A stretch of 34,443 bases of DNA. It comes from Uliginosibacterium gangwonense. Its GTDB lineage: Bacteria; Pseudomonadota; Gammaproteobacteria; Burkholderiales; Rhodocyclaceae. The notes below the pieces were generated by a model, which had not been told where the DNA came from, did not search any database, and saw nothing but the letters and a program-made list of their open reading frames with translations. Positions within the stretch are counted from its first letter, which is position 1. Each line of letters begins with the position of its first letter. Both the position numbers and the translations under genes were made by a program. Positions 1-8,744 of the stretch are shown one piece after another. Location: the NCBI GenBank assembly GCA_020723855.1, contig DYIB01000003.1, forward strand, positions 28,386-62,828. Reading direction: 5' to 3'.

Positions 1-629
1 GCCGCAGGCGCGGCACGGCCGGGATCCTGCCAGCGACCGCGGCTGCGCCGGGCGAGGATCGCCCAGGCGGCCGCCAGGCCCAGCAGCACCGGCACCGCGG
101 CCTCCAGGGAGTAGCGGGCGAAGGACAGCCCGAGCGCCTCGCCGATCAACATGTTCTGGGGATTGCCGATCAGGGTCGCGGCCGAGCCGATATTGGCGGC
201 GCAGGCCAGGCCGAGCAAAAAGGGGATCGGGTCCAACCGGCGCTTCAGGCAGATCTCCGTCAGCACCGGTGCCACCGCCAGGCACACGATGTCGTTGCTG
301 AACACCGCCGACAGGGCGGCGACGACCAGCATCAGCACACCCAGCAGCGGCGGCGGCGCCAGCTCCAGGGCCGCGACCCGGTGCGTCACCCAGGTGTAGA
401 AGCCGCCCAGGCGCATCTGGGCCGACAGCACCATGAAGGAGAACAGCAGGATCAGCGTGGGCAGATGGATGGAACGCGCGGCCTGCTCCTCGCTGACGGC
501 GCCGGAGCCGATCAGGGCGATGGCGCCCAACAGCGCCACGCCGGTGCGATCGAGCTGCAGGAAGGGCAGCCCGCCCAGGATCATCCCCAGATAAACGACG
601 GCAAAGACGGCGAGCGTAAAGGTGGCCAT
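1..629 (-). CDS. ArsB/SLC13-superfamily anion permease, 3'-truncated by window edge
   Basis: The minus strand is open from an ATG at 629 to the window edge, giving 209 residues without a stop. The translation is a polytopic membrane protein: an N-terminal helix (MATFTLAVFAVVYLGMILGG), a helix with LPTLILLFSFMVLSAQMRLG, and the conserved half-site AVFSNDIVCLAVAPVLTE followed by ANIGSAATLIGNPQNMLIG. The SNDI and GNPQN motifs are typical of the ArsB/CitM/SLC13 ion transporter superfamily, whose members move arsenite, dicarboxylates, sulfate or sodium across the inner membrane. Only the first half of the protein is present, so the substrate cannot be judged. It lies head to tail with the UspA gene, 60 bases downstream of it, and may share its transcript. 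No strong ribosome binding site is visible before the ATG. Confidence 0.82.
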   Translation of the reverse strand, partial: MATFTLAVFAVVYLGMILGGLPFLQLDRTGVALLGAIALIGSGAVSEEQAARSIHLPTLILLFSFMVLSAQMRLGGFYTWVTHRVAALELAPPPLLGVLMLVVAALSAVFSNDIVCLAVAPVLTEICLKRRLDPIPFLLGLACAANIGSAATLIGNPQNMLIGEALGLSFARYSLEAAVPVLLGLAAAWAILARRSRGRWQDPGRAAPA

Positions 630-689
630 GGGATACAAGCCCCCGGGGGCGGGCGGAACCCGGTGAGTCGCAGCGGGAAGACGCCCGGC

Positions 690-1115
690 TTACTTGACCA
701 GGGTGACGGGCACGCCGGAGAGATGCACGACCTTGGTGGCGACCGAGCCAAGCACGAGATTGTCCACGCCGCCGTGGCCGCGCGTTCCCATGACGATAGC
801 ATCGCAACCGTGCTCGGCCGCCGCCGTGGCGATGGTTTCCGGCACCGGGCCGATGCGTACTTCGGGATGGTAGGCGACTGCGGCGGCGTCGAGCAGGGCG
901 CGCGCGGACTTGAGGGCATCGCCACCGGCGCTCTCCTGCATGGCCTCGATTTCGGCGGCCGGCAGGAAGCGCCGCACCTCCCAGGCATCGATCGGCTCCT
1001 GCACGTTCAGCAGGTATATCTCCAGCGAGGCCACGGCCTGGGCCAAGGCGATGGCGTGCCGTACGGCGCGATCCGAATTGGGCGAGCCGTCCACCGGGAG
1101 CAGGATTTTCTTCAT
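690..1115 (-). CDS. Universal stress protein, UspA family
   Basis: A 141-residue single-domain Usp protein. It begins MKKILLPVDGSPNSDRAVRH, the usual first beta strand and loop, and ends with GTRGHGGVDNLVLGSVATKV, which fits the ATP-binding Usp signature G-2x-G-9x-G-S. The predicted length is normal for the family. The open frame extends upstream to 1313 but that extension has no Usp homology, so the ATG at 1115 is chosen. Usp proteins are cytoplasmic nucleotide-binding stress proteins; no specific partner can be read from the sequence. The gene is divergent from the permease starting at 1274 and sits upstream of the truncated permease on the same strand. Confidence 0.93.
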   Translation of the reverse strand: MKKILLPVDGSPNSDRAVRHAIALAQAVASLEIYLLNVQEPIDAWEVRRFLPAAEIEAMQESAGGDALKSARALLDAAAVAYHPEVRIGPVPETIATAAAEHGCDAIVMGTRGHGGVDNLVLGSVATKVVHLSGVPVTLVK

Positions 1116-1241
1116 TGCCTCGTGCCTCGCGTCAAGTGGTTGTGCGTGCGCATTATCCCACCGATTAGCGCGGCGCACTAACGGCCGGCGTTGCGGAAAA
1201 CCCCTACGCGCGGGTGAGCCCGTACGGTGGAACCCGAATGC

Positions 1242-1247
1242 TAAAAT
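1242..1247 (+). promoter_or_regulatory. Possible -10 element (TAAAAT) upstream of the 1274 permease
   Basis: A TAAAAT hexamer lies 27 bases before the ATG at 1274, in an otherwise GC-rich divergent gap of 158 bases between the UspA gene and the permease. No convincing -35 hexamer stands 16-18 bases upstream, so this is only a suggestion. A GGAGAGG sequence at 1262-1268 is a good ribosome binding site for the ATG at 1274. Nothing else stands out in the gap. Confidence 0.3.
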
Positions 1248-1273
1248 CCGGACCTTTATCCGGAGAGGCCAGA

Positions 1274-2626
1274 ATGACCGCGTACAGAAGAAGCCTGCGC
1301 TTGCTTGTGCCATCAGCGTCGCTGTTCGCGCCGCTTGCCTACGGAGCGGAAGGGCCGAGCGTGGCGGGCATTCCGGTGGATTTCATTCTGTTCGGCCTGA
1401 CGCTGATCGGCGTGGCCCTGTTCCATCGCCACGTGCTCAAGGTGGCCCTTACGGGGCTGGCCGTCATCACGGCCTACAAGCTGGCATTTACCGGCTTCAA
1501 GGAGGGCCCCGGCCTGCCGGGTCTCGGTGCGCATCTGGCGCACGAGTGGGTGCTGCTGACCAACCTGCTGTGTCTTCTGCTGGGATTCGCGCTGCTGGCG
1601 CGCCACTTCGAGGACAGCCGGGTGCCCGAGGTGCTGCCGCGCCTGCTGCCGGACGGCTGGAAGGGCGGCTTCGTGCTGCTGGTCCTGGTGTTCGTGCTGT
1701 CGGCTTTCCTCGACAACATCGCCGCGGCCCTGATCGGCGGCACGGTGGCCGCCAGCATCTACCAGCGCAAGGTGCATATCGGCTATCTCGCCGCCATCGT
1801 CGCCGCCTCCAATGCCGGCGGCGCCGGCAGCGTGGTGGGCGATACCACCACCACCATGATGTGGATCGACGGCGTCTCCCCTCTGGCGGTGATGGACGCC
1901 TATGTCGCCGCAGCGGCCGCCCTGCTGATGTTCGGCATCCCCGCCTCCCTGCAGCAGGCCAAGATGGCCCCCATCCACCGTGAGTTCGCCGAGCACGGCC
2001 GCATCGACTGGGCGCGGGTGGGCATCGTGGTGTTCATCCTGGTGGTGGCCATCGTCACCAACGTCACGGTCAATATCAAGTTCGCCAGCCTGGCGGACCA
2101 TTTCCCCTTCATCGGCGTGGCGGTGTGGGTGGCGCTGCTGGCCGCGACACCCCTGCGCAAACCGGAATGGAGCCTGCTGCCGGACGCCTTCAAGGGCAGC
2201 ATCTTCCTGCTGGCCCTGGTGACCTGCGCTTCCATGATGCCGGTGGAAAAGCTGCCCGCGGCATCCTGGCAGAGCGCGCTGTCCCTGGGCTTCATCTCCG
2301 CGGTGTTCGACAACATCCCCCTCACGGCGCTGGCGCTGAAGCAGGGCGGCTATGACTGGGGCATGCTGGCGTACGCGGTCGGATTCGGCGGCTCCATGAT
2401 CTGGTTCGGCTCCTCGGCCGGCGTGGCCGTGTCCAACCTGTTCCACGAGGCCAAGTCGGTGGGGGCCTGGGTGAAGAACGGCTGGCACGTGGCGCTGGGC
2501 TATGTGGTGGGCTTCTTCGTGCTGCTGGCCGTGCTCGGCTGGCACCCCACGCCCAAGAAGGGCGATCCGGGCGCCGCGGCTCCGGCGCTGGAGCGCCAGG
2601 CGAGCCTGGCCGTCATGGCCGCGTAG
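1274..2626 (+). CDS. NhaD/ArsB-superfamily membrane permease (citrate-transporter-like)
   Basis: A 450-residue polytopic membrane protein. Two inverted half-sites typical of the ion transporter superfamily are visible: SAFLDNIAAALIGG in the first half with GDTTTTMMWIDGVSP after it, and SAVFDNIPLTALAL in the second half with FGGSMIWFGSSAGVAVSN. The paired DN motifs resemble those of NhaD and related sodium/proton antiporters and citrate-type carriers. The N terminus (MTAYRRSLRLLVPSASLFAP) looks like a signal or first membrane segment ending near GAEG. The ATG at 1274 is chosen over one at 1214 because of the GGAGAGG site just upstream. The gene is followed directly by its own terminator, so it is probably transcribed alone. 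Substrate (sodium, citrate or another ion) is not determinable here. Confidence 0.8.
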   Translation: MTAYRRSLRLLVPSASLFAPLAYGAEGPSVAGIPVDFILFGLTLIGVALFHRHVLKVALTGLAVITAYKLAFTGFKEGPGLPGLGAHLAHEWVLLTNLLCLLLGFALLARHFEDSRVPEVLPRLLPDGWKGGFVLLVLVFVLSAFLDNIAAALIGGTVAASIYQRKVHIGYLAAIVAASNAGGAGSVVGDTTTTMMWIDGVSPLAVMDAYVAAAAALLMFGIPASLQQAKMAPIHREFAEHGRIDWARVGIVVFILVVAIVTNVTVNIKFASLADHFPFIGVAVWVALLAATPLRKPEWSLLPDAFKGSIFLLALVTCASMMPVEKLPAASWQSALSLGFISAVFDNIPLTALALKQGGYDWGMLAYAVGFGGSMIWFGSSAGVAVSNLFHEAKSVGAWVKNGWHVALGYVVGFFVLLAVLGWHPTPKKGDPGAAAPALERQASLAVMAA

Positions 2627-2632
2627 CCGGCC

Positions 2633-2656
2633 GGCGGCTGCTGCCGCCCCTTTTTT
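2633..2656 (+). terminator. Rho-independent terminator after the 1274 permease
   Basis: A perfect six-base stem GGCGGC/GCCGCC with a TGCT loop (2633-2648) is followed by CC and six T residues (2651-2656). It lies seven bases past the stop codon at 2626. Confidence 0.8.
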
Positions 2657-2702
2657 GAGCCATGCCGTTGTAAGCGCCTGCGCCCTCGGGTAACGTCGGC
2701 CC

Positions 2703-4691
2703 ATGCACGACTCTCTCCACATCGTCCTGCTCCTGCTGTCGGCGGCGGTGCTGCTGGTGGCGCTGGCGCGCACCTTCCGCCTGCCGTCGATGCTCGCCTA
2801 CCTTGCCATTGGCATCGCCGTCGGTCCCCACAGCCTGGGCTGGCTGCCCGCCTCCCCGGCGACGGCCCGCCTGGCCGAGTTCGGCGTGGTGTTCCTGATG
2901 TTCTCCATCGGCCTGGAGTTCTCCCTGCCGCGGCTGATGGCCATGCGCTGGCAGGTGTTCGGCCTGGGCGGCGCCCAGATGCTCATCACCGTGCTCGCCA
3001 GCATGGCGGTCGCCGCGAGCGGGGGCTTGAGCTGGCAGGCGGGCCTGGCGCTGGGCAGCGCCTACGCCATGTCCTCGACCGCCATCGTCGCCAAGCTGCT
3101 GTCGGAGAAGTTCGACCTGCATTCCGCCTCCGGGCGCCAGACCATGAGCGTGCTGCTGTTCCAGGACCTGGCGGTGGTGCCGCTGCTGGTGCTGATCCCG
3201 GCCTTGGCGGCGGACCCCTCGCAACTGGGGACGACCCTGGGCACGGCCCTGCTCAAGGCGCTTGCCATGCTGCTGCTGGTGATCGTGGTGGGGCAGCGGG
3301 TGGTGCGCCCCTGGTTCGACGTGGTGGCGCGGCGCAAGTCGGCGGAGCTGTCCATGCTCAACGTTCTGTGGCTGACCGTGGGCATGGCTTTCCTGACGGA
3401 AATGGCCGGCCTGTCCCTGGCCCTGGGGGCCTTCCTGGCGGGCATGCTGATCTCCGAGACGCCTTATCGCCACCAGGTGGAATCGGACGTGCGGCCGTTC
3501 CGCGACGTGTTGCTGGGCCTGTTCTTCGTCACCATCGGCGCCCTGCTGGATCTGCAGGTGGTATGGACGCGCATCGAATGGGTGGGGCTGGTGCTGCTGG
3601 GTCTGGTGGCGGGCAAGGGCCTGCTCATGTTCCTGGTGACGCTGGCCAGTGGCGCGGAGCGGGTGGTGGCCTTCCGCACCGCCGCCCAGCTCGCCCAGGC
3701 GGGCGAGTTCGGGTTCGTGCTCCTGGCTCTGGCCGCCGACAAGCGCCTGTTCGGGCCGGAAGTGACCCAGCCCTCCCTGGCGGCGATGCTGATTTCCATG
3801 CTGATCGCCCCCCTGCTCATCGAGCGGGCGCGGGAAATCGGCATGCGCCTGTCGCGCCGGGGCCTGCGTGGCCGGTCGGCCGTGGAGAGAATCGAAGCCC
3901 ACGTCCATGGGGTGCGCGACCATGTGATCGTGTGCGGCTACGGGCGCACCGGGCAGAACCTGGCGCGCTTCCTGTCCGAGGAAGGGGTGCCCTTCATCGC
4001 CCTGGATATCGATGCCCAGCGGGTGCGTCAGGCGGCGGAGGCGGGCGAGAACGTGGTGTTCGGTGACGCGGACCGGCGTGAAGTGCTTTCGGCGGCCGGG
4101 CTGGAGCGCGCCCGCGCCGTGGTGGTGACCTATGCCGACGTGCCTTCGGCCCTGAAAGTGCTGGCCCTGGTGCGCGAGGCGCGGCCGGAGCTGCCGGTGG
4201 TGGTGCGCGCCACGGACGACTCCCATCTGGAGCAGTTGCGCCGGGCCGGGGCGACCGAGGTCATTCCCGAAGTGATCGAAGGCAGCCTCATGCTGGCCAT
4301 GCAGACCCTCACCCTGCTGGGCGTACCGGCGGTCAAGGCCTTGAGGAAGGTGCGCAACGCCCGCGCCGACCGCTACGTCATGCTGCGCGAGCTGTACCGG
4401 GGCGAGACCGATCGGGAACGGCCCGAAACCCCGGCCCTGGCGTTGCGCAACCTGACCCTGGACGAGGACGCCGCCGCCGTCGGCCGCCGTCTGCGGGAAT
4501 TCCCCTTCGCCGAGCTGCAGGTACGCCTGGTGGGATTGCGCCGCCACGGCGTGCGCAGCGACAATCCGGACCCGGACACGGTGCTCGCCGCGGGCGACAT
4601 GCTGATCCTGGCGTGCGAAGCGGACCGCTTTCCCGAAATCGAAAAGCTGCTCCTCTCCGGCGATCGTTTCGCCGCGGCGCGACGGGCATAG
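2703..4691 (+). CDS. Monovalent cation:proton antiporter-2 (KefB/YbaL type) with RCK domain
   Basis: A 662-residue protein with three parts. Residues about 1-385 form a CPA2 sodium/proton exchanger domain with many membrane helices and the typical start LLLLSAAVLLVALARTFRLP. Residues about 405-520 form a TrkA-N (RCK) Rossmann domain opening HVIVCGYGRTGQNLARFL, the GxGxxG nucleotide site. Residues about 570-655 fit a TrkA-C domain ending DMLILACEADRFPEIEKLL. Length matches KefB, KefC and YbaL. Such proteins exchange potassium or sodium for protons across the inner membrane and are gated by a ligand bound to the RCK domain. There is no adjacent KefF/KefG-like ancillary gene, which favours the YbaL-type group over the glutathione-gated Kef systems. 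It stands alone between a terminator and the TRAP leader. Confidence 0.9.
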   Translation: MHDSLHIVLLLLSAAVLLVALARTFRLPSMLAYLAIGIAVGPHSLGWLPASPATARLAEFGVVFLMFSIGLEFSLPRLMAMRWQVFGLGGAQMLITVLASMAVAASGGLSWQAGLALGSAYAMSSTAIVAKLLSEKFDLHSASGRQTMSVLLFQDLAVVPLLVLIPALAADPSQLGTTLGTALLKALAMLLLVIVVGQRVVRPWFDVVARRKSAELSMLNVLWLTVGMAFLTEMAGLSLALGAFLAGMLISETPYRHQVESDVRPFRDVLLGLFFVTIGALLDLQVVWTRIEWVGLVLLGLVAGKGLLMFLVTLASGAERVVAFRTAAQLAQAGEFGFVLLALAADKRLFGPEVTQPSLAAMLISMLIAPLLIERAREIGMRLSRRGLRGRSAVERIEAHVHGVRDHVIVCGYGRTGQNLARFLSEEGVPFIALDIDAQRVRQAAEAGENVVFGDADRREVLSAAGLERARAVVVTYADVPSALKVLALVREARPELPVVVRATDDSHLEQLRRAGATEVIPEVIEGSLMLAMQTLTLLGVPAVKALRKVRNARADRYVMLRELYRGETDRERPETPALALRNLTLDEDAAAVGRRLREFPFAELQVRLVGLRRHGVRSDNPDPDTVLAAGDMLILACEADRFPEIEKLLLSGDRFAAARRA

Positions 4692-4710
4692 GGGGAAGCC
4701 CCATTCCCCC
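4691..4710 (+). terminator. Weak hairpin at the 3' end of the antiporter gene
   Basis: GGGGGAA and TTCCCCC form a seven-base stem overlapping the last base of the stop codon. It is followed by GTTTCCGTCATTTC rather than a clean T run, so termination is only possible. The rest of the gap to 4935 holds another GC hairpin at 4814-4828 (CCCCGC-CGC-GCGGGG) and an AT-rich stretch at 4836-4870 that is the likely promoter zone of the TRAP operon; I cannot place -35 and -10 hexamers with confidence. Confidence 0.35.
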
Positions 4711-4935
4711 GTTTCCGTCATTTCACTTTATACCTGGATGCCGCCAAACGGCGGCGTCGTCCCTGCCGCCGGGGTACGACAAGGCGAGTCCGGGTTAACC
4801 GATACTTGATTCTCCCCGCCGCGCGGGGTTAGGATCGTTTTAAATTGTTTCGCTTCAAACTAAACATAACGCATAACGGCGCGAGACACGAACCGGATTG
4901 CAGTGGCTTCTGCAATGACACCATAGGAGGAGACC

Positions 4936-6090
4936 GTGGATCAAAAAAGCAGCAAAGCTTCCGTAGCGCAGCCTTCCCGCCGCAAGTTCCTGAGCAAGGC
5001 CGTCGCCGGTGCCGCCGGTGCGGCCGCGGCCGGGTTTCCGATGATTTCGGTGGCCCAGTCGCCCATCTCCATGCGCTGGCAGAGCACCTGGCCGGCGAAG
5101 GACATCTTCCACGAGTACGCCCTGGATTTCGCCAAGAAAGTAAATGATATGTCCGGCGGCAAGCTCAAGATCGAGGTGCTGCCGGCGGGCGCCGTGGTGA
5201 AGGCCTTCGACCTGCTCGATGCGGTGAGCAAGGGCACGCTCGACGGCGGCCATGGCGTGGTGGCTTACTGGTACGGCAAGAACTCGGCGGTGGCACTGTG
5301 GGGCTCGGGGCCGGCCTTCGGCATGGATCCCAACATGGTGCTGGCCTGGCACTACTACGGCGGCGGCAAGGAACTGCTGGACGAGATCTATAAAAGCCTG
5401 AACCTGGACGTCCAGTCCTTCCTGTACGGTCCCATGCCCACCCAGCCCTTCGGCTGGTTCAAGAAGCCGGTGACCAAGCCCGAGGATGTGAAGGGCGTGA
5501 AGTTCCGCACCGTGGGCCTGGCGGTGGATATCTACAAGGACATGGGCGCGGCGGTCAACCCGCTGCCCGGCGGCGAGATCGTGCCGGCGCTGGACCGCGG
5601 CCTGATCGACGCGGCGGAGTTCAACAACGCCACGTCGGACCGCCTTCTCGGCTTCCCGGACGTCGCCAAGGTGTGCATGCTGCAGAGCTTCCACCAGTCG
5701 AGCGAGCAGTTCGAGATCCTGTTCAACAAGAAGAAGTACGATGCCCTGCCCGCCGACCTCAAGGCCATCATCAAGTACGCCGTCGAGGCGGCTTCCGCCG
5801 ACATGTCGTGGAAGGCCATCGACCGCTATTCCACCGACTACCTGGAAATGGCCGAAAAGCAGGGCGTGAAGTTCTACAAGACGCCCGACAGCATCCTGCG
5901 CCGCCAGCTCGAGGCCTGGGACAAGGTGATGGCGGCCAAGGAGGCGGAGAACCCGACGTTCAAGAAAGTGAACGATTCCATGCGCGCCTTCGCCGCCCGC
6001 GCGGCGCGCTGGCAGAACGACACCCTGGTCGATTACAAGATGGCCTACAACCATTTCTTCGCCAAGCGCCCGGCCGCCAAGAAGTCGTAA
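4936..6090 (+). CDS. TRAP transporter substrate-binding protein, DctP family, Tat-exported
   Basis: 384 residues starting at GTG 4936, five bases after a perfect GGAGG (4926-4930). The N terminus carries a twin-arginine signal, SRRKFLSKAVAGAAGAAAAG, ending near VAQSP, so the protein is probably exported folded to the periplasm. The mature part has the DctP layout: MRWQSTWPAKDIFHEY at the first lobe, GGKLKIEVLPAGAVV, and the binding-site region VKGVKFRTVGLAVDIYKDMG that contains the conserved arginine. The sequence style (EFNNATSDRLLGFPDVAK) resembles the dimeric TakP-like group that binds alpha-keto or hydroxy acids, though this is from memory of the family. It is the first gene of a TRAP operon followed by DctQ, DctM and a hydroxyacid dehydrogenase, which agrees with a small organic acid ligand. 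Confidence 0.93.
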   Translation: MDQKSSKASVAQPSRRKFLSKAVAGAAGAAAAGFPMISVAQSPISMRWQSTWPAKDIFHEYALDFAKKVNDMSGGKLKIEVLPAGAVVKAFDLLDAVSKGTLDGGHGVVAYWYGKNSAVALWGSGPAFGMDPNMVLAWHYYGGGKELLDEIYKSLNLDVQSFLYGPMPTQPFGWFKKPVTKPEDVKGVKFRTVGLAVDIYKDMGAAVNPLPGGEIVPALDRGLIDAAEFNNATSDRLLGFPDVAKVCMLQSFHQSSEQFEILFNKKKYDALPADLKAIIKYAVEAASADMSWKAIDRYSTDYLEMAEKQGVKFYKTPDSILRRQLEAWDKVMAAKEAENPTFKKVNDSMRAFAARAARWQNDTLVDYKMAYNHFFAKRPAAKKS

Positions 6091-6168
6091 CACAGCGAAT
6101 CGATATATCTCGGCCTGCCGGCCGCCCGGGCACCGCACCGGGCGGCCGCCTCCCCCTCAGGGCTCACC

Positions 6169-6789
6169 ATGCAAAAACTGCTGCTCTTCGTCGACAAGGC
6201 GAGCACCTTCGTCGGGCACTTGTGCGCCTGGGCGATCGTCGGCCTCACCGGCCTCATATCGTGGGAGGTGTTCTCCCGTTACGCGCTCAACCGGCCCCAC
6301 GCCTGGGTGCTGGATGCGCAGATCATGCTCTACGGCGTGCTGTTCATGATGGCCGGCGCCTATACCCTGTCCAAGGGTGGCCACGTGCGCGGCGACGTGC
6401 TCTACGGCTTCTTCGCGCCGCGCACCCAGGCCACCATCGACCTGGTGCTGTACATCGTGTTCTTCCTGCCGGGCATCTTCGCCCTGACCTACGCCGGATG
6501 GACCTTCGCCAACGAATCCCTGGCGATCCGGGAGCAGACTTTCAGCCCGGAACCGCTGCCGCTGTACCCCTTCAAGTACGCCATCCCCGTCGCCGGCTTT
6601 TTCCTGCTGCTGCAGGGACTGGTGGAGATCGTGCGCTGTGTCATCTGCCTGCGCGACGGCGCCTGGCCCTCGCGCGAGGAGGACGTGGAAGAAGTGGATG
6701 TAGACAAGCTCAAGGAGAGGGTGCACGTGAAGGACGAGGACATTGCCCGCCTGGACCAGTACGTGGTGAAGCGGGAGGGCGGGCAATGA
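6169..6789 (+). CDS. TRAP transporter small permease, DctQ family
   Basis: 206 residues with about four membrane helices, including WAIVGLTGLISWEVFSRYAL (the conserved W-E-V-x-x-R-Y motif of DctQ) and LVLYIVFFLPGIFALTYAGW. The C-terminal 40 residues are highly charged (EEDVEEVDVDKLKERVHVKD) and extend the protein beyond many DctQ members; this tail would lie in the cytoplasm and may contact the enlarged DctM. Its stop codon overlaps the DctM start (ATGA at 6786-6789), indicating coupled translation. The upstream ribosome binding site is weak. Confidence 0.9.
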   Translation: MQKLLLFVDKASTFVGHLCAWAIVGLTGLISWEVFSRYALNRPHAWVLDAQIMLYGVLFMMAGAYTLSKGGHVRGDVLYGFFAPRTQATIDLVLYIVFFLPGIFALTYAGWTFANESLAIREQTFSPEPLPLYPFKYAIPVAGFFLLLQGLVEIVRCVICLRDGAWPSREEDVEEVDVDKLKERVHVKDEDIARLDQYVVKREGGQ

Positions 6790-8738
6790 AGAAGGAGCTG
6801 CGCTTCGGCTTCGCCCTCATGGCGATCATCCTGATCGCCGTGGCCGTGTTCATGCCCTGGGGCAACCTGACCAACGGCCATCTGGGCCTGCTCATGCTGG
6901 CCCTGGTGGTGGTGGCCATCATGCTGGGTTTCCCCACGGCCTTCACCCTCATGGGCATGGGCGTGCTGTTCGCTTGGCTCGCCTACCGCAGCCAGAACCC
7001 GGCCATCGCCGTGCAGCAGACGCTGGACCTCATGGTGCAGCGCGCCTACGGGGTGATGACCAACGACGTGCTCATCTCGGTGCCCCTGTTCGTGTTCATG
7101 GGCTACCTGGTGGAGCGGGCCAACCTGATCGAGAAGCTGTTCAAGAGCATCCACCTGGCCCTGGCGCGCATCCCGGGGTCGCTGGCCGTCGCCACGCTGA
7201 TCACCTGTGCCGTCTTCGCCACGGCCACCGGCATCGTCGGTGCCGTGGTGACCCTCATGGGCCTGCTCGCCTTCCCGGCCATGCTGCGCGCCGGCTACGA
7301 CATCAAGCTGTCGGCCGGGTCGATCACCGCCGGCGGCTGCCTGGGCATTCTCATCCCGCCCTCGGTGCTGCTGATCGTCTATGGCGCGACCGCCGGCGTG
7401 TCGGTGGTGCAGCTCTACGCCGGCGCCTTCTTCCCGGGCATCATGCTGGCGCTGCTCTACGTCGGCTACGTGATTGTCATGGCCAAGCTCAAGCCCCAGT
7501 TGGCGCCGCCCCTGCCCATGGAAGAGCGGGAAATCCCGCTGCCGCCGGCCGCCCGCGCGCTCTCGGCCGCGGGCCGGCGCAACGCCCTGGCGGCCTTCGC
7601 GGGCGCCCTGAAGGGCCGCCGCAACGCCGACGTACCCATGGCGGCGATTCTCGGGCAGCTTGTGATCGTGCTGCTGCCGGCGCTGGTGTGGTTCGGCTCC
7701 ATGTCCCTGGTGTACCGCCAGGTGACGGCGCCGCTGGAGACGTACGACACCTCCGGCCTGGTCGAGATGGGGCTGGTCACCGGGGGAGCCGAGCGTGCCG
7801 CCGAGGAAGGGCCGCAGGCACCCGGGGTGTCGGAACCGCCCGCCGCCGAGGGCGTGGAGGAGCCCAAGGCCGAGGGAGTCCAGGAACCGCCCGCCGAAGG
7901 CGTCCAGGCGCCGCCGGTGCAGAAGGCGCAGCCAGCCGAGGCGGCGGCCGAGCCCGCGCCCGCCGCGGGCGGCGGCGAGGAGCGCCCGGCGCCCTATGCC
8001 TTCTGGATCACGCTGGCGGTCGGCACGGCGGCGCTGGTACTGTTCTACCGGCTGTTCGACCTTGCCCGCCTGGAAATCTTCAAGATGCTGTTGGCATCGT
8101 TCTTCCCGCTCGCGTTACTCATCCTGGCGGTGCTGGGCTCCATCGTGTTCGGGCTCGCCACGCCCACGGAAGCCGCGGCGGTGGGTTCCCTGGGCGGCTT
8201 CCTGCTGGCGGCGGCCTACCGCCAGCTCAACTGGACCATGTTGAAGGAATCGGTGTTCCTCACCGCCAAGACCTCCGCCATGGTGTGCTGGCTGTTCGTC
8301 GGCTCGTCGATCTTTTCGGCGGCTTTCGCTCTGCTGGGCGGGCAGGAGATCGTGGAGAAATGGGTCCTGTCCCTGGACATGACGCCGGTGCAGTTCATGC
8401 TGCTGGCCCAGTTCATCATCTTCATCCTGGGCTGGCCGCTGGAGTGGACCGAGATCATCGTCATCTTCATGCCCATCTTCATTCCGCTGCTGGCCCATTT
8501 CCATATCGATCCGCTGTTCTTCGGCCTGATGGTGGCCTTGAACCTGCAGACCGCCTTCCTCAGCCCGCCGGTGGCCATGGCGGCGTTTTATCTCAAGGGG
8601 GTGGCGCCACCCCATGTCAGCCTGAACCAGATCTTCGCCGGGATGATGCCGTTCATGGCCATCCAGGTGCTTGCCATGTTCCTGCTCTACATGTTCCCGG
8701 ACATCGGTCTGTGGCTGCCGAAGGTGCTGTACCAATAA
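6786..8738 (+). CDS. TRAP transporter large permease, DctM family, with long central insertion
   Basis: 650 residues, against roughly 425-450 for ordinary DctM. Residues about 1-235 and 436-650 cover the two halves of the DctM channel: GFPTAFTLMGMGVLFAWLAY, GSITAGGCLGILIPPSVLLI, then FGLATPTEAAAVGSLGGFLL and LSPPVAMAAFYLKGVAPP. Between them lies an insertion of about 200 residues. It contains two extra membrane helices (near 285-313 and 404-423) joined by an Ala/Pro/Glu-rich linker at about 332-402 with repeated units such as EGVEEPKAEGVQEPPAEGVQ. DctM with DctQ imports substrate delivered by DctP using the sodium gradient. The start overlaps the DctQ stop. A ribosome binding site AAGGAGGT-like sequence is not evident, so translation is probably coupled. 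Confidence 0.9.
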   Translation: MKKELRFGFALMAIILIAVAVFMPWGNLTNGHLGLLMLALVVVAIMLGFPTAFTLMGMGVLFAWLAYRSQNPAIAVQQTLDLMVQRAYGVMTNDVLISVPLFVFMGYLVERANLIEKLFKSIHLALARIPGSLAVATLITCAVFATATGIVGAVVTLMGLLAFPAMLRAGYDIKLSAGSITAGGCLGILIPPSVLLIVYGATAGVSVVQLYAGAFFPGIMLALLYVGYVIVMAKLKPQLAPPLPMEEREIPLPPAARALSAAGRRNALAAFAGALKGRRNADVPMAAILGQLVIVLLPALVWFGSMSLVYRQVTAPLETYDTSGLVEMGLVTGGAERAAEEGPQAPGVSEPPAAEGVEEPKAEGVQEPPAEGVQAPPVQKAQPAEAAAEPAPAAGGGEERPAPYAFWITLAVGTAALVLFYRLFDLARLEIFKMLLASFFPLALLILAVLGSIVFGLATPTEAAAVGSLGGFLLAAAYRQLNWTMLKESVFLTAKTSAMVCWLFVGSSIFSAAFALLGGQEIVEKWVLSLDMTPVQFMLLAQFIIFILGWPLEWTEIIVIFMPIFIPLLAHFHIDPLFFGLMVALNLQTAFLSPPVAMAAFYLKGVAPPHVSLNQIFAGMMPFMAIQVLAMFLLYMFPDIGLWLPKVLYQ

Positions 8739-8744
8739 GCGACC

